Numbered from the stretch's first letter, positions 52,923 through 62,442 are shown. The stretch is DNA of 64,000 nucleotides from Yersinia massiliensis (GCF_003048255.1 NZ_CP028487.1:1-64000); one strand, 5' to 3'. A program made the numbers and translations. Notes: generated from the letters alone by a model not told the origin.

Positions 52923-52947
52923 AGGGCCGTTTGCTCCCAACGGCCCT
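52923..52947 (-). terminator. Intercistronic hairpin 1 between mtlA and mtlD
   Basis: AGGGCCGTT (52923-52931) / AACGGCCCT (52939-52947), a 9-bp stem with a 7-nt loop. On the transcribed minus strand it is followed by TTTTA, so it is a partial terminator about 30 bp before the mtlD start. Confidence 0.65.
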
Positions 52948-52962
52948 ATTCAGATTACGGCA

Positions 52963-52985
52963 ACTACCCGACATTGTCGGGTAGT
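52963..52985 (-). repeat. Intercistronic hairpin 2 between mtlA and mtlD
   Basis: ACTACCCGACA (52963-52973) and TGTCGGGTAGT (52975-52985) form a near-perfect 23-bp palindrome 16 bp after the mtlA stop. A stable hairpin here could protect the mtlA message from 3' decay. Confidence 0.65.
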
Positions 52986-53001
52986 ACTTAACGCCATTCA
53001 G

Positions 53002-54927
53002 TTATGACTTTTTGCCACCGAGCAGATCCAAAACTTCTTGCACGCTGGTGGTTTTGCTTAAGCGTTCAATCACTGATTCATCATCGAGTGCGTTTGTCAG
53101 GCTGGTAATCACTTGGATGTGCTCATTGTTGCGAGCCGCGATACCAATCACCAAACGGGCTACTTCGTCTTCGTCATCACCAAAACGCACGCCTTCAGGG
53201 TATTGGCAGAACACCACACCGGTTTTCAACACGCGGTCTTTGGCTTCAATCGTCCCGTGAGGCACAGCGATAGATTCACCCAAATAGGTAGAGGTCAGTT
53301 TTTCACGTTCTAGCATCGCCTCAACATATTCTGGCTCGACATAGCCCCCTTTCACTAACTGCTCACCGGCGAAACGAATCGCTTGTTCTTTCGCGCTAGC
53401 ATGCTGATTGAGGAAGATATTTTCTGCGCTTAAACGGAACAGGTTAGCCTCTGATGCTTCGAAGCTATCGTCCAGCGTTTCAATCACTTTCTGTGTCGTG
53501 GCTGTCGCAATACCGGCTTCCACCAAACGGGCCGTCAGATTGGAATACAGCTGGCTATCGAGGAAGTTAGTCAACGAGATATGCTGCGCTTGTGGTGCAT
53601 GACGCATCGCACGCTCAGTCAAATCACGGTGCGTGATAACCAAGTCCACATCGTCTGGCAAATTGTTGATTGCACAGTTAGTGACAGAGATATGTTTCAG
53701 GCCAGCATCTTGCACTTTTTTGCGCAACACACCGGCACCCATGGCACTGGAACCCATACCAGCATCACAGGCGACGATGATTTTACGCACGGTGCTTAAA
53801 TCGCCCGCAGCGGCAGCAGCATTCGCCGCTTGTGCGCCTTTAGACTGTGCTTTCATGTCTTGCATACGGCGAGTGGCATCTTCCAGACTGTCTTCCTCGT
53901 CATCTTTGATTTTCGAGCTTTTCAGCAGGATGGCTGACACCACGAAGGAGACCGCAAACGCCGCTGCAACCGCCGCAATGTTGGCAAAATAAGCGCCTTT
54001 CGGGGTCATCGCCAGTACAGCCAAGATAGAACCTGGTGACGCAGGAGAAACCAGACCGCCGTTCAGCAGAGTCAGTGTAAACACACCAGTCATACCGCCC
54101 AGAATCACCGCCAGCAATAAGCGTGGGTTCATCAGCACGTATGGGAAATAGATTTCGTGAATACCACCGAAGAAGTGGATGATAGCCGCGCCGCCAGCAG
54201 ACTGCTTCGCGTTACCTCTACCGAAGAACATATACGCCATCAACACACCCAAACCTGGGCCTGGGTTGGCTTCGATCAAGAAGAAGATAGACTTACCGGT
54301 TTCAGTCGCTTGCTGGATACCCAGTGGCGAGAAGATACCGTGGTTAATCGCGTTATTCAGGAACAGGATTTTTGCAGGTTCAACGAAGATAGAGGCCAAT
54401 GGCAACAGGTTGTTCTGCACCATGATATGCACGCCGGCAGCCAGTACTTTAGACAGTACTTCGACCAGTGGGCCAATCGCCATAAAGGCCAGAATCGCCA
54501 ACAGCATACCGATGATACCGGCTGAGAAGTTGTTAACCAGCATCTCAAAGCCGCTTTTGATTTTACCATCAACCCAGCGGTCAAAGTGCTTGATTGCCCA
54601 GCCACCCAGTGGGCCTACAATCATTGCACCGAGGAACATTGGCATGTCCGCACCAACGATCACCCCCATGGTCGTGATAGCACCTACGACACCACCACGA
54701 TCGCCACCGACCAAACGGCCGCCGGTGAAACCGATCAGCAGAGGGAGTAAGTAGGTGATCATTGGGCCAACCAGTTTGGCTAACGTTTCATTTGGCAGCC
54801 AGCCGGTAGGAATGAACAGTGCGGTGATGATACCCCAGGCGATAAATGCGCCAATATTGGGCATAACCATATTACTGAGGAATCGGCCAAAATTTTGAAT
54901 TCTGACCTTTGCGTCTGGTGAAAACAT
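53002..54927 (-). CDS. mtlA: PTS mannitol-specific EIICBA component
   Basis: 641-aa permease that transports and phosphorylates mannitol. The N-terminal EIIC membrane domain covers about residues 1-345 (FMIV-type helices; GGIHEIYFPYVLMNP). The EIIB domain carries phosphorylated Cys387 in IIVACDAGMGSSAMGAG. The C-terminal EIIA carries His557 in GESIAVPHGTIEAKD. These equal E. coli Cys384 and His554 plus three. First gene of mtlADR; the upstream region has several CRP sites. Confidence 0.97.
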   Translation of the reverse strand: MFSPDAKVRIQNFGRFLSNMVMPNIGAFIAWGIITALFIPTGWLPNETLAKLVGPMITYLLPLLIGFTGGRLVGGDRGGVVGAITTMGVIVGADMPMFLGAMIVGPLGGWAIKHFDRWVDGKIKSGFEMLVNNFSAGIIGMLLAILAFMAIGPLVEVLSKVLAAGVHIMVQNNLLPLASIFVEPAKILFLNNAINHGIFSPLGIQQATETGKSIFFLIEANPGPGLGVLMAYMFFGRGNAKQSAGGAAIIHFFGGIHEIYFPYVLMNPRLLLAVILGGMTGVFTLTLLNGGLVSPASPGSILAVLAMTPKGAYFANIAAVAAAFAVSFVVSAILLKSSKIKDDEEDSLEDATRRMQDMKAQSKGAQAANAAAAAGDLSTVRKIIVACDAGMGSSAMGAGVLRKKVQDAGLKHISVTNCAINNLPDDVDLVITHRDLTERAMRHAPQAQHISLTNFLDSQLYSNLTARLVEAGIATATTQKVIETLDDSFEASEANLFRLSAENIFLNQHASAKEQAIRFAGEQLVKGGYVEPEYVEAMLEREKLTSTYLGESIAVPHGTIEAKDRVLKTGVVFCQYPEGVRFGDDEDEVARLVIGIAARNNEHIQVITSLTNALDDESVIERLSKTTSVQEVLDLLGGKKS

Positions 54928-55085
54928 AAAACACCCCTATTGGTACGCGCTAACAATAAGAGCGCGATATAATTGTTTTGTTGAGGCAGTTCTGCAAAAC
55001 CCGCCGGTGCTATCGAATACAAACACGCTGTATGCAAAACAAACTCTAGCACGCTCCTTTATTCACGCGTAGCTCACGGGGTTTG

Positions 55086-55101
55086 TGTGATGCATATCAC
55101 A
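55086..55101. promoter_or_regulatory. CRP site 1 upstream of mtlA
   Basis: TGTGA-TGCATA-TCACA, a perfect match to the CRP core TGTGA-N6-TCACA, 159 bp before the mtlA start. Confidence 0.85.
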
Positions 55102-55202
55102 TCCACACCCCCTCTATACGGGTCAATTTGTTGACGATGATCACATTATTGGGCTGTAAGAAAGTCACATCGGCGTTTTTTTGAGCGTGAAAGTCAATAA
55201 AG

Positions 55203-55218
55203 AGTGACTTGAATCACA
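55203..55218. promoter_or_regulatory. CRP site 2 upstream of mtlA
   Basis: AGTGA-CTTGAA-TCACA, one mismatch from the CRP core, 276 bp before the mtlA start. Confidence 0.65.
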
Positions 55219-55246
55219 TTTGTGGTGGGTTAGTTTGTTTTGAAAA

Positions 55247-55262
55247 TGTGATGTTAATCACA
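55247..55262. promoter_or_regulatory. CRP site 3 upstream of mtlA
   Basis: TGTGA-TGTTAA-TCACA, a perfect CRP core. With the sites at 55086 and 55203 and weaker TCACAT half sites at about 55141-55173, it forms a multi-site array in the 636-bp gap between mtlA and wecH (54928-55563), resembling the multi-CRP mtlA promoter of E. coli. From 55300 to 55563 nothing specific was recognised apart from the unmarked wecH promoter. Confidence 0.75.
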
Positions 55263-55563
55263 AGTTATTTTTGCTCGTCGAGAAGAGATGTGACATTCGT
55301 CTGTTCAATATTGTGTGGTGTAGTTATTTGCAGGATGGAAATGTAAGAAAATGACAGAGGGGGAGGCGGTGATCGGGAATCAAGAAACTGGCAGTGAATT
55401 TGGTTAAGGTCGATTCATTCTTCTTTCTGCCGAAACCTGATCCGCCCATTAACTGAGAACCAGTGCGCCATCTAATCCCTCTCTGTGTCTATATCCCAAA
55501 ACTTACGTTATTATTCATGCCGTAATTGTTTTCAGACTCACTTTAAGGCGGTCGAGAGTATGC

Positions 55564-56556
55564 ATGACCAATAAGATTGGCTGGATTGATAATCTGCGGG
55601 CGGTGGCCTGCATTATGGTAGTGATGATCCATGCCACGACCTATTACGTGACCAGTGGTGCGCGGGTAGGGGAAGTTAATTGGGATGCTGCCAATCTGCT
55701 AAACTCCCTCTCCCGTGCCTGTGTGCCGCTGTTCTTTATGATCTCGGGCTACCTGTTTTTCGGCGAAAAAAGTGCAAAGCAAAAACACTTCACCCGTATC
55801 GGATTGTGTCTGCTGTTCTACAGCGTGGTTGCATTGATCTATATCTCGACACTCACCCCTATCGACGGCTGGGCATCGCTGAAAAATATACTGCAAAAAC
55901 CGGTGTTTTATCACCTGTGGTTTTTCTACGCCATCATCGTGGTTTATCTGGTGTCACCGCTGATTAACGTCAAACCCGTCACTGGCCGTTATTTGGCGGT
56001 ACTCGTTTTGCTGCTCGCCGTGTTTGCCAATCCGCAGACCACTAAATTTTCGATAGGCGGTTTTCATATTCTGCCGATCAACCTCTATATCTACGGTGAT
56101 ACCTTTTATTACTTGCTCTACGCCCTTTTAGGGCGGGCGATTGGGATGTTGGAAACACAGGGGCGCATCATCAGTTGGAGTGCGGCGGCGTTGTTTATCC
56201 TGAGCGTCATATTTATTGCGATCTCAACGGAAAAGCAGACGCGGATTAATGGCAGCTTTGCGGATACTTTCTATATGTACTGCGGCCCGCTCGTCTTTGT
56301 GGCGTCGGTATCGTTATTGGTGTGGTTTAAAAACTGCCTTAATCAGCAAATTAGCTGGCTAAGTTGGCTGGCAGGACATTCATTGGCGATTTATGGTTTT
56401 CACGCGCTGATTATTCATTTTATTCGCACCCATCATTACGACTTCACCGCCTATCCGATACTGGATATTTTCTATGTCTTCGCGCTGGCACTGGGCTTGA
56501 GCACCTTACTGTCGATGGGATTGCAGCGCATTGACCGGCGGCGTTTGGTCAGCTAA
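55564..56556 (+). CDS. wecH: O-acetyltransferase WecH (acyltransferase 3 family)
   Basis: 330-aa integral-membrane acyltransferase with about ten helices. E. coli WecH (YiaH) acetylates enterobacterial common antigen. The start MTNKIGWIDNLRAVACIMVVMIHATTYYV carries the family's R and H residues (DNLR, MIH); VPLFFMISGYLFFGEK and LWFFYAIIVVYLVSPLI are conserved. Its end overlaps the convergent regulator gene by four bases. Confidence 0.92.
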   Translation: MTNKIGWIDNLRAVACIMVVMIHATTYYVTSGARVGEVNWDAANLLNSLSRACVPLFFMISGYLFFGEKSAKQKHFTRIGLCLLFYSVVALIYISTLTPIDGWASLKNILQKPVFYHLWFFYAIIVVYLVSPLINVKPVTGRYLAVLVLLLAVFANPQTTKFSIGGFHILPINLYIYGDTFYYLLYALLGRAIGMLETQGRIISWSAAALFILSVIFIAISTEKQTRINGSFADTFYMYCGPLVFVASVSLLVWFKNCLNQQISWLSWLAGHSLAIYGFHALIIHFIRTHHYDFTAYPILDIFYVFALALGLSTLLSMGLQRIDRRRLVS

Positions 56557-57476
56557 TCCCCCGCCTGTCCGCGCTGTTGTGCGCGCCGTAGCTGGCGACC
56601 GGAGGAAAAACCGGCTGCCAGTGCGGCTTTTTCGACATTGAACCCTTCTTGCAGCCGCACTTGCGCGACAGCTACCCGCAATTGCTCGTGGAACTCACGT
56701 ACGCTGATACCGACATGTTCGCGGAATAAGCGAGTTAAATGGCGGCTGCTGACATGGGCTTTCTGCGCCACTTGCTGTAATGACCACTCCGCTTGCGGCT
56801 CCGCTGACATCACATCTTGCGCGCGGTGTACGGCAGGATTGAGATGATTACGATAACGCAGCCAAGGTGAAAGCTGCGGGTCATCACCAGAACGGCGAAA
56901 ATAAACCACCATCTCCCGCGCGACCTCTAGTGCGACTTGCGGGCTGCAATAACGGCTGATCAGATGCAACGCGAGATCAATCCCTGCCGTGATCCCCGCA
57001 CTGGTATACACGCTGCGATCTTCGACAAAAATACGGTTTTCTTTGGTTTGTGCCGCAGGTGCCTGCTGGCGTAAACGCTCAAGCACATGGTGGTGAGTGG
57101 TGCATTGATAACCGTCCAGTAACCCTGCTTGTGCGGCCAGCAATGACCCAGAACACACACAGACCAATATCGTTTTTTGCTGCGCAATGGCGGTTTTCTG
57201 CTGTTGCAACCACTGGCGTGCTATCGCCGCTGTTTCTGTCGCAAAGTAGTGGCGAGAATCGCTCACACCGGGCACTACCAATAAACTGCCTTCTGGTAAG
57301 TGATCGGGTAGTGGTTGCAACTGGCCCAACAGCATTTCAGTGGAGGACATCACCTCCGGTAGTGGGCTGATATAGCAAAGATTAAACGACCCTGCCAGCC
57401 GTAAAGTTTCAGCAGGGCCAGTTAAATCCAGCGACAGCACGCCGGGCAGCAAGAGAAAATAGACATTTCGTTGCAT
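56553..57476 (-). CDS. GlxA-type AraC-family regulator with DJ-1/PfpI domain
   Basis: 307 aa. An N-terminal DJ-1/PfpI-like domain (VYFLLLPGVLSLDLTGPAETLRLA; nucleophile-elbow sequence TILVCVCSGSLLAAQAGLLDG) is followed by a C-terminal AraC double helix-turn-helix (WSLQQVAQKAHVSSRHLTRLFREHVGIS; AALAAGFSSGRQLRRAQ). GlxA-type regulators commonly control adjacent hydrolase or amino-acid-degradation genes. It starts two bases after the stop of the isochorismatase-family gene, so it is co-transcribed with it. Confidence 0.88.
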   Translation of the reverse strand: MQRNVYFLLLPGVLSLDLTGPAETLRLAGSFNLCYISPLPEVMSSTEMLLGQLQPLPDHLPEGSLLVVPGVSDSRHYFATETAAIARQWLQQQKTAIAQQKTILVCVCSGSLLAAQAGLLDGYQCTTHHHVLERLRQQAPAAQTKENRIFVEDRSVYTSAGITAGIDLALHLISRYCSPQVALEVAREMVVYFRRSGDDPQLSPWLRYRNHLNPAVHRAQDVMSAEPQAEWSLQQVAQKAHVSSRHLTRLFREHVGISVREFHEQLRVAVAQVRLQEGFNVEKAALAAGFSSGRQLRRAQQRGQAGD

Positions 57477-57478
57477 GG

Positions 57479-58507
57479 TTAATCCACAGTCACCGTCAAA
57501 TAGCGGTTCATATAGGCCGGAATATCCGGCGTACTCTGTAGCAAAGTATCAACAAATGCGTCGCGCTCAAAGGCCATTACCTGTAAATCCCACACACAGA
57601 ATGATTCATCCCGCGCTGCTCGCCAAATTCCCTGCTCTTGCACCCAAACTTTCACCCGCATTTCATTCTCGTTATCCCACCATCCGACAATCAAGTAATT
57701 CAGTGTTTTTCCCTGATGTTCAATCACTAAACCGACTCCGGGGCGATTAACGGTTTCGGCCTCAGTCGGTAACCATTGCCCAACAAGCTGATAAGCGGGT
57801 GTGTAATCCGGTGTGGCACCTTGTGCCTGCGAATAGCGAATTACATACCGTTTTAATTGCCATTGATTAATGATTTTAATGCCAGCAGGCGTGATATCCC
57901 GAGGTAAGTAAGGTTGTGGCTGCCAATTGATGGTTTTGGCTGGCGTGGCGGCAGCAGGGCGCGAATCCAGTGCGTCCAGTGTCTCGGCAACAGTCCGAAT
58001 GGCAGCAAACCGATCGACTAACACCGTTTCCGTCCGCAGTTTCAATTCTGAGCTGCTTAACACTACGCCATTGGGTTGTGTCATGGGGAAGGTCAGGGTG
58101 GCCTCGGTCACAAAAGTTACCTGATAACCCAAGTCTGATGCGACTCGAGCGGTGGTCTCACAACATTGCTCTGTACGCATACCGGCAATAATCAAATGGT
58201 CGATATTTCTTTCTTTTAACCATTCATCCAGCCCTGAATCGGTCAGCGCATTATGTACCCGTTTTTGTACCGAAATATCAGCCTGATGGGAAACCAGTGC
58301 CATCGGCTTAACATAGCCTGATGCCAGTGAGAATGGACCTTCAGGTGCGACATGAAACACATCTACTAGTGCGACCCCGCGCAGCTTGCAGCCCCTAATG
58401 AGCTGATTGAGCGCAGTAGAGAATGCGGGCACATCTTGCTGCTGCCAGAAAGGTCTATGTTCGAATGATTGTTGGACATCGATTATCAAAAGTGCGCTGT
58501 TGGTCAT
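57479..58507 (-). CDS. Isochorismatase-family hydrolase fused to an unknown C-terminal domain
   Basis: 342 aa from the ATG at 58507 (GGAGG upstream). Residues 1-185 are a cysteine hydrolase domain: LLIIDVQQSF with Asp10, Lys82 in SVQKRVHNAL, and Cys115/116 in GMRTEQCCETTA, the Asp-Lys-Cys triad of the family. The remaining about 155 residues (from QPYLPRDITPAGIKIINQW to PAYMNRYLTVTVD, Trp-rich in the middle: VGWWDNENEMRVKVWVQE) belong to no family I can name. It is in operon with the GlxA-type regulator. A small-molecule amidase or hydrolase is likely; the substrate is not known. Confidence 0.85.
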   Translation of the reverse strand: MTNSALLIIDVQQSFEHRPFWQQQDVPAFSTALNQLIRGCKLRGVALVDVFHVAPEGPFSLASGYVKPMALVSHQADISVQKRVHNALTDSGLDEWLKERNIDHLIIAGMRTEQCCETTARVASDLGYQVTFVTEATLTFPMTQPNGVVLSSSELKLRTETVLVDRFAAIRTVAETLDALDSRPAAATPAKTINWQPQPYLPRDITPAGIKIINQWQLKRYVIRYSQAQGATPDYTPAYQLVGQWLPTEAETVNRPGVGLVIEHQGKTLNYLIVGWWDNENEMRVKVWVQEQGIWRAARDESFCVWDLQVMAFERDAFVDTLLQSTPDIPAYMNRYLTVTVD

Positions 58508-58691
58508 TTTCGGCCCTCCGCCGTGTGGGTATAGAGCCATCATGAAGCGGTTCTCACTCAAACGGAATGCCAAATCCGGCCATCATAGGGGAATAAAAGG
58601 ACTCATTTCCCATTTTCGTTTGTTATTCTATATTTCTTATATAATGATCTTATTTATATTTCCGACTATATTCTATTTAATAACAAGCGTA

Positions 58692-58746
58692 GGAATATTC
58701 ATACAATAAAATCGCCTTGTCTCATTTTATGATGTATGAATATTCC
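58692..58746. repeat. Inverted repeat upstream of the fimbrial operon
   Basis: GGAATATTCATACA (58692-58705) and TGTATGAATATTCC (58733-58746) are exact reverse complements; the stem continues with ATAAAAT/ATTTTAT after a two-base offset. It lies about 530 bp upstream of the first fimbrial gene, without a following T run, so it may be a regulatory palindrome. Confidence 0.55.
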
Positions 58747-59272
58747 CTCACCCAGAAAGATTGCTCTGATTTATCGATCTGATTACGATTATATAAATAT
58801 CTGTAATTATAAAACTATTTGAACTATAACCTTGCCCAATGTCAATCAAACAGAGATAAATCCTAATTCAATAGGTATTTTATAGAATAAATCACCATTT
58901 AAAATGAAATGGACGGTCTATTCGGTCGTAAAGGGTTGCTTTACTAGATAAAAAGATCGCGTATATTTCACTCACATAGAAAATGTGTGAAAGAAAATAA
59001 CAAAAGCGAATTCCATTCACTTTTAATTGACATTTCACCGAGCCAAATTAATTGATATTTAAGAAAATTGTCTCACTTAAATTCTTAAGTTTCATTGTTG
59101 GCCGGCTTTTCTAATTGATAATTAATATTATTTGATGATTTGCAATCATGTCATTGTTACTTTGTATTAATAGAATTCTCATGGCTGTTTTCTTCAATAA
59201 TAACGACGTGTCGTTGGTAGACATTTATCAACGTATTTCTTCATATGTGATGTCTAAATAAAGGTTTTTAAT
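58747..59272 (+). other. AT-rich leader of the fimbrial operon, no gene seen
   Basis: 526 bp of markedly AT-rich sequence between the isochorismatase-family gene and the major subunit gene. No open frame with a ribosome site was supported. Such AT-rich leaders are typical of H-NS-silenced fimbrial promoters. TAATTAATATTATT-like tracts at 59115-59135 and a run of poly-A/T steps are consistent with curved DNA. Individual promoter elements were not assigned. Confidence 0.5.
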
Positions 59273-59830
59273 ATGTTTAATTTCAAGAAAAGTGCATTAG
59301 TTATTGCGTTGGCATCTTCAGCTTTCATTTCTCAGGCATTTGCTGCGGATGAAGGTAATGGCCGTATCCATTTCACTGGTACTGTAATTGATGCACCTTG
59401 CTCTATCGCACCAAATTCTACTGACATCAACGTAGATATGGGACAAGTGGCGAATAAAGTATTGGAAACAGGGAATAAATATTCTCAAAACGTACAGTAC
59501 AGCATCGATCTGCAAGACTGTGATTTGACTGAACAAACAGCGGGTTCAGTGACCTACCCAGCACAATCAAAAGTCAGTGTTACTTTCGGCGGTGTTTCTG
59601 ATGCCACTTCTCCTGCATTACTGGCAAACACCGGTAGCGCTGGCGGCGCGGGTATTCGTCTGATTGACACTAACGGCGCACTGCTGAAAGTGGGCGACAA
59701 AGGTGCTGATGTTAACCTCGTGACTGGCCCTAACCAGATCGTATTTGCTGCCCGTGTTGAAGCGACTGGTGCTCCAGTGACAACAGGTACCATCGTTTCC
59801 CAAGCAACTTACGCATTGAACTATAAGTAA
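59273..59830 (+). CDS. Type 1-like major fimbrial subunit
   Basis: 185-aa secreted pilin. Signal peptide ending SQAFA|ADEG. The mature part has the pilin pair Cys in APCSIAP and Cys in LQDCDL (disulfide), and the C-terminal beta-strand ending ALNYK with the penultimate Tyr recognised by the chaperone. First gene of the subunit-usher-chaperone-adhesin cluster. AGGTTTTTAAT precedes the ATG. Confidence 0.93.
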   Translation: MFNFKKSALVIALASSAFISQAFAADEGNGRIHFTGTVIDAPCSIAPNSTDINVDMGQVANKVLETGNKYSQNVQYSIDLQDCDLTEQTAGSVTYPAQSKVSVTFGGVSDATSPALLANTGSAGGAGIRLIDTNGALLKVGDKGADVNLVTGPNQIVFAARVEATGAPVTTGTIVSQATYALNYK

Positions 59831-59887
59831 TATTTATTTTTTGTGCTGAAACTACAGCATGGATAGCTGCTTATTCTAGTTGTAACC

Positions 59888-59909
59888 AAAGGGGAGATGA
59901 CTCCCCTTT
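59888..59909 (+). terminator. Attenuator-like hairpin between subunit and usher genes
   Basis: AAAGGGGAG (59888-59896) / CTCCCCTTT (59901-59909), a perfect 9-bp stem with an ATGA loop, then ATTAACTATTT. Its position after the first gene fits partial termination that keeps the subunit in excess over the usher. Confidence 0.7.
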
Positions 59910-59943
59910 ATTAACTATTTCTCCATAAGACATTGATTTATTT

Positions 59944-62442
59944 ATGAAATACAATTCAAAAAGAAAAGAAATGATCTTTCGGATGATGCAAATATTTGTA
60001 TTGGCAGGCATGAGTCTGTTTTTGCCTCAATGGGCTGAGGCCGTAGAATTTAATACCAATATTATCGATGCAAAAGATCGCGATAATATCGATCTCTCTC
60101 GATTTGAAGTTAATGATTACACTCCACCAGGGAATTACTTACTCGATGTTTTTATTAATGGCCGATTATTACCCGATAGTGAATTAATCACTTATTTACC
60201 TGTCGATGAGGGTAAATCAAGCAGAGTATGTTTGTCTCCAGAATTAGTTGACCTATTGGGTCTATCCCCTGCAGTGCGTGAGTCACTGACATTATGGCAC
60301 GACGGTCAATGTGTTGCTCTTGATGAAAAAGAAGAAATAACCACAACCTACGATAAAGAGAAACAATACTTAATTATTTCCATCCCACAAGCTTGGCTGG
60401 CCTACAGTGATCCGAATTGGGTGCCACCTTCACAATGGGATAACGGTGTTACCGGCGCGCTATTAGATTACAACCTTTTTGGGAGTCGCTATGCACCGAA
60501 GCACGGTGATAGTTCGACAAACTTTAGTAGCTACGGAACGGCGGGGGCCAATATGGGCCCATGGCGTATTCGTGCGGACTACCAATATATTAATAATGAA
60601 AATGGTGGCTCACAATATAGCAACTTTAATTGGTCGCAAGTTTATGCTTTTCGCGCCATCCCTTCGATAGGGGCTAAATTTGTCGGGGGCCAAACTTACC
60701 TGAGCTCCAGTATTTTTGACTCATTCCGTTTTCTCGGCGCATCGCTTTCCAGTGACGAGCGCATGCTGCCACCGACAATGCGTGGCTATGCACCTCAGGT
60801 CATCGGGATTGCGCGGACCAATGCCAGAGTGATTTTGAGCCAGAATGGTCGTACGCTTTATCAAACCAACGTTGCGCCGGGTCCGTTTGCTATTCAGGAT
60901 ATTAGTGAAGCGGTACAGGGCAATATTGATGTTCGAGTCGAAGAGGAAGATGGTCGAGTCACCACTTTCCAAGTCAGCGCTGCGACAGTGCCATTCTTAA
61001 CCCGAAAAGGGGCGATCCGCTATAAAACGGCTTTGGGTCGGCCAACACAGGGCAGTCATAACTCGGTTAGTGACCCTAACTTTTTCAATGGTGAGGTGTC
61101 GTGGGGGGCATTTAATGATGTTTCCTTGTATGGCGGGCTGATAGCGACATCACAGGATTACACTGCCGTTGCGTTGGGCGTCGGACAGAACTTGCATGAA
61201 TTTGGCGCATTGTCTGTCGATGTGACGCATTCGCGCGCTCAGTTACCTAACGAAGCGAAAAAAAGCGGCGAAAGTTATCGTGTTAACTATTCCAAACGTT
61301 TTGATCAGACCAATAGTCAAATTACGTTTGCCGGATACCGTTTCTCGGAAAAGAACTTCATGAGCATGAACCAGTATTTGGATCAGCTCAATAATAATGA
61401 TTATCTACAAAATGATAAGCAGACATACACCGTCACCGCTAACCAGTATTTAGCGTGGCCAGATATCACGATGTATCTCTCGGCAACTCATAAAACGTAT
61501 TGGAATGATGCTTCCAGTAACAACTACGGGGTTTCTGTGAGCAAAATATTCGATATCGGTGAATTTAAAGGAATTTCGGCAACACTTTCTGCCAACAAAG
61601 TGAAATACCAATACGAAAATGAGAATCAGGTTTTCTTCTCATTCAGTCTGCCTATTGGGACAGGGCAGCAAGTGAGCTATGACGCGCAGCACGATAAAAA
61701 CAATGGTTACTCGCAGAACGTTTCATATTTCAACAGCCAAGATCCACGAAATATTTGGCGTGTCAGTGCCGGTGGTGCCAGTCCAGAATTGCAGCAAGGG
61801 AATGGTGTTTTCCGAGGTGGGTATCAGCACCGCTCTCCTTATGGTGAGTTTGGTATTGATGGTAGCCATAAAAATAACGAATACAACTCAGTGAATACTA
61901 ACTGGTATGGTTCGATTACAGCGACAGCCCACGGTATTGCCGCTCATCAAAACAAATCAGGTAATGAGCCACGGATAATGATCGATACCGGTGATGTTTC
62001 AGGTGTGTCTCTGAATAATAATTCTGCAATGACTAACCGATTTGGTGTTGCGGTTGTGAATGGTATTACAAGCTACCAGCAGTCAGATGTTCGAGTCGAC
62101 GTACACAGTTTGCCGGAAGATATTGAGGTTTACAGTACGGTTATTCAAAAAACGCTGACCGAAGGAGCGATAGGCTACCGAGAAATAAGAGCGGTAAAAG
62201 GCCAACAAATTATGGCTATTATCCGCCAAAAAGAAGGCAGCTTCCCTCCTTTGGGCGCATCGGTTATTGCCGATAAAAATGGTGCAGAGGTGGGTATTGT
62301 CGGTGACGGTGGATTAACTTATTTAGCTGGGTTAGAAGAGGGCGGAAACTTAACCGTTCAGTGGGGCAAGCAGCAGTGCAAGATAGTATTACCGAAAAAT
62401 GGCGACATGAATTCAGGAAAGATTTTGCTTCCATGTCAATAA
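59944..62442 (+). CDS. Fimbrial outer-membrane usher protein
   Basis: 832-aa FimD/PapC-type usher forming the translocation pore. The signal peptide (FVLAGMSLFLPQWAEAVEFN) precedes the N-terminal chaperone-binding domain. The beta-barrel includes the plug region around GYAPQVIGIARTNARVILSQNG and YQTNVAPGPFAIQDI. C-terminal domains end LPKNGDMNSGKILLPCQ with paired cysteines. Length is normal and intact. Confidence 0.95.
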   Translation: MKYNSKRKEMIFRMMQIFVLAGMSLFLPQWAEAVEFNTNIIDAKDRDNIDLSRFEVNDYTPPGNYLLDVFINGRLLPDSELITYLPVDEGKSSRVCLSPELVDLLGLSPAVRESLTLWHDGQCVALDEKEEITTTYDKEKQYLIISIPQAWLAYSDPNWVPPSQWDNGVTGALLDYNLFGSRYAPKHGDSSTNFSSYGTAGANMGPWRIRADYQYINNENGGSQYSNFNWSQVYAFRAIPSIGAKFVGGQTYLSSSIFDSFRFLGASLSSDERMLPPTMRGYAPQVIGIARTNARVILSQNGRTLYQTNVAPGPFAIQDISEAVQGNIDVRVEEEDGRVTTFQVSAATVPFLTRKGAIRYKTALGRPTQGSHNSVSDPNFFNGEVSWGAFNDVSLYGGLIATSQDYTAVALGVGQNLHEFGALSVDVTHSRAQLPNEAKKSGESYRVNYSKRFDQTNSQITFAGYRFSEKNFMSMNQYLDQLNNNDYLQNDKQTYTVTANQYLAWPDITMYLSATHKTYWNDASSNNYGVSVSKIFDIGEFKGISATLSANKVKYQYENENQVFFSFSLPIGTGQQVSYDAQHDKNNGYSQNVSYFNSQDPRNIWRVSAGGASPELQQGNGVFRGGYQHRSPYGEFGIDGSHKNNEYNSVNTNWYGSITATAHGIAAHQNKSGNEPRIMIDTGDVSGVSLNNNSAMTNRFGVAVVNGITSYQQSDVRVDVHSLPEDIEVYSTVIQKTLTEGAIGYREIRAVKGQQIMAIIRQKEGSFPPLGASVIADKNGAEVGIVGDGGLTYLAGLEEGGNLTVQWGKQQCKIVLPKNGDMNSGKILLPCQ

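Noticed and set aside
58747..59272. fim-type invertible promoter switch
   Set aside because: No recombinase gene in view, and the only good inverted repeat (58692/58733) is just 55 bp across, too short for a typical switch.
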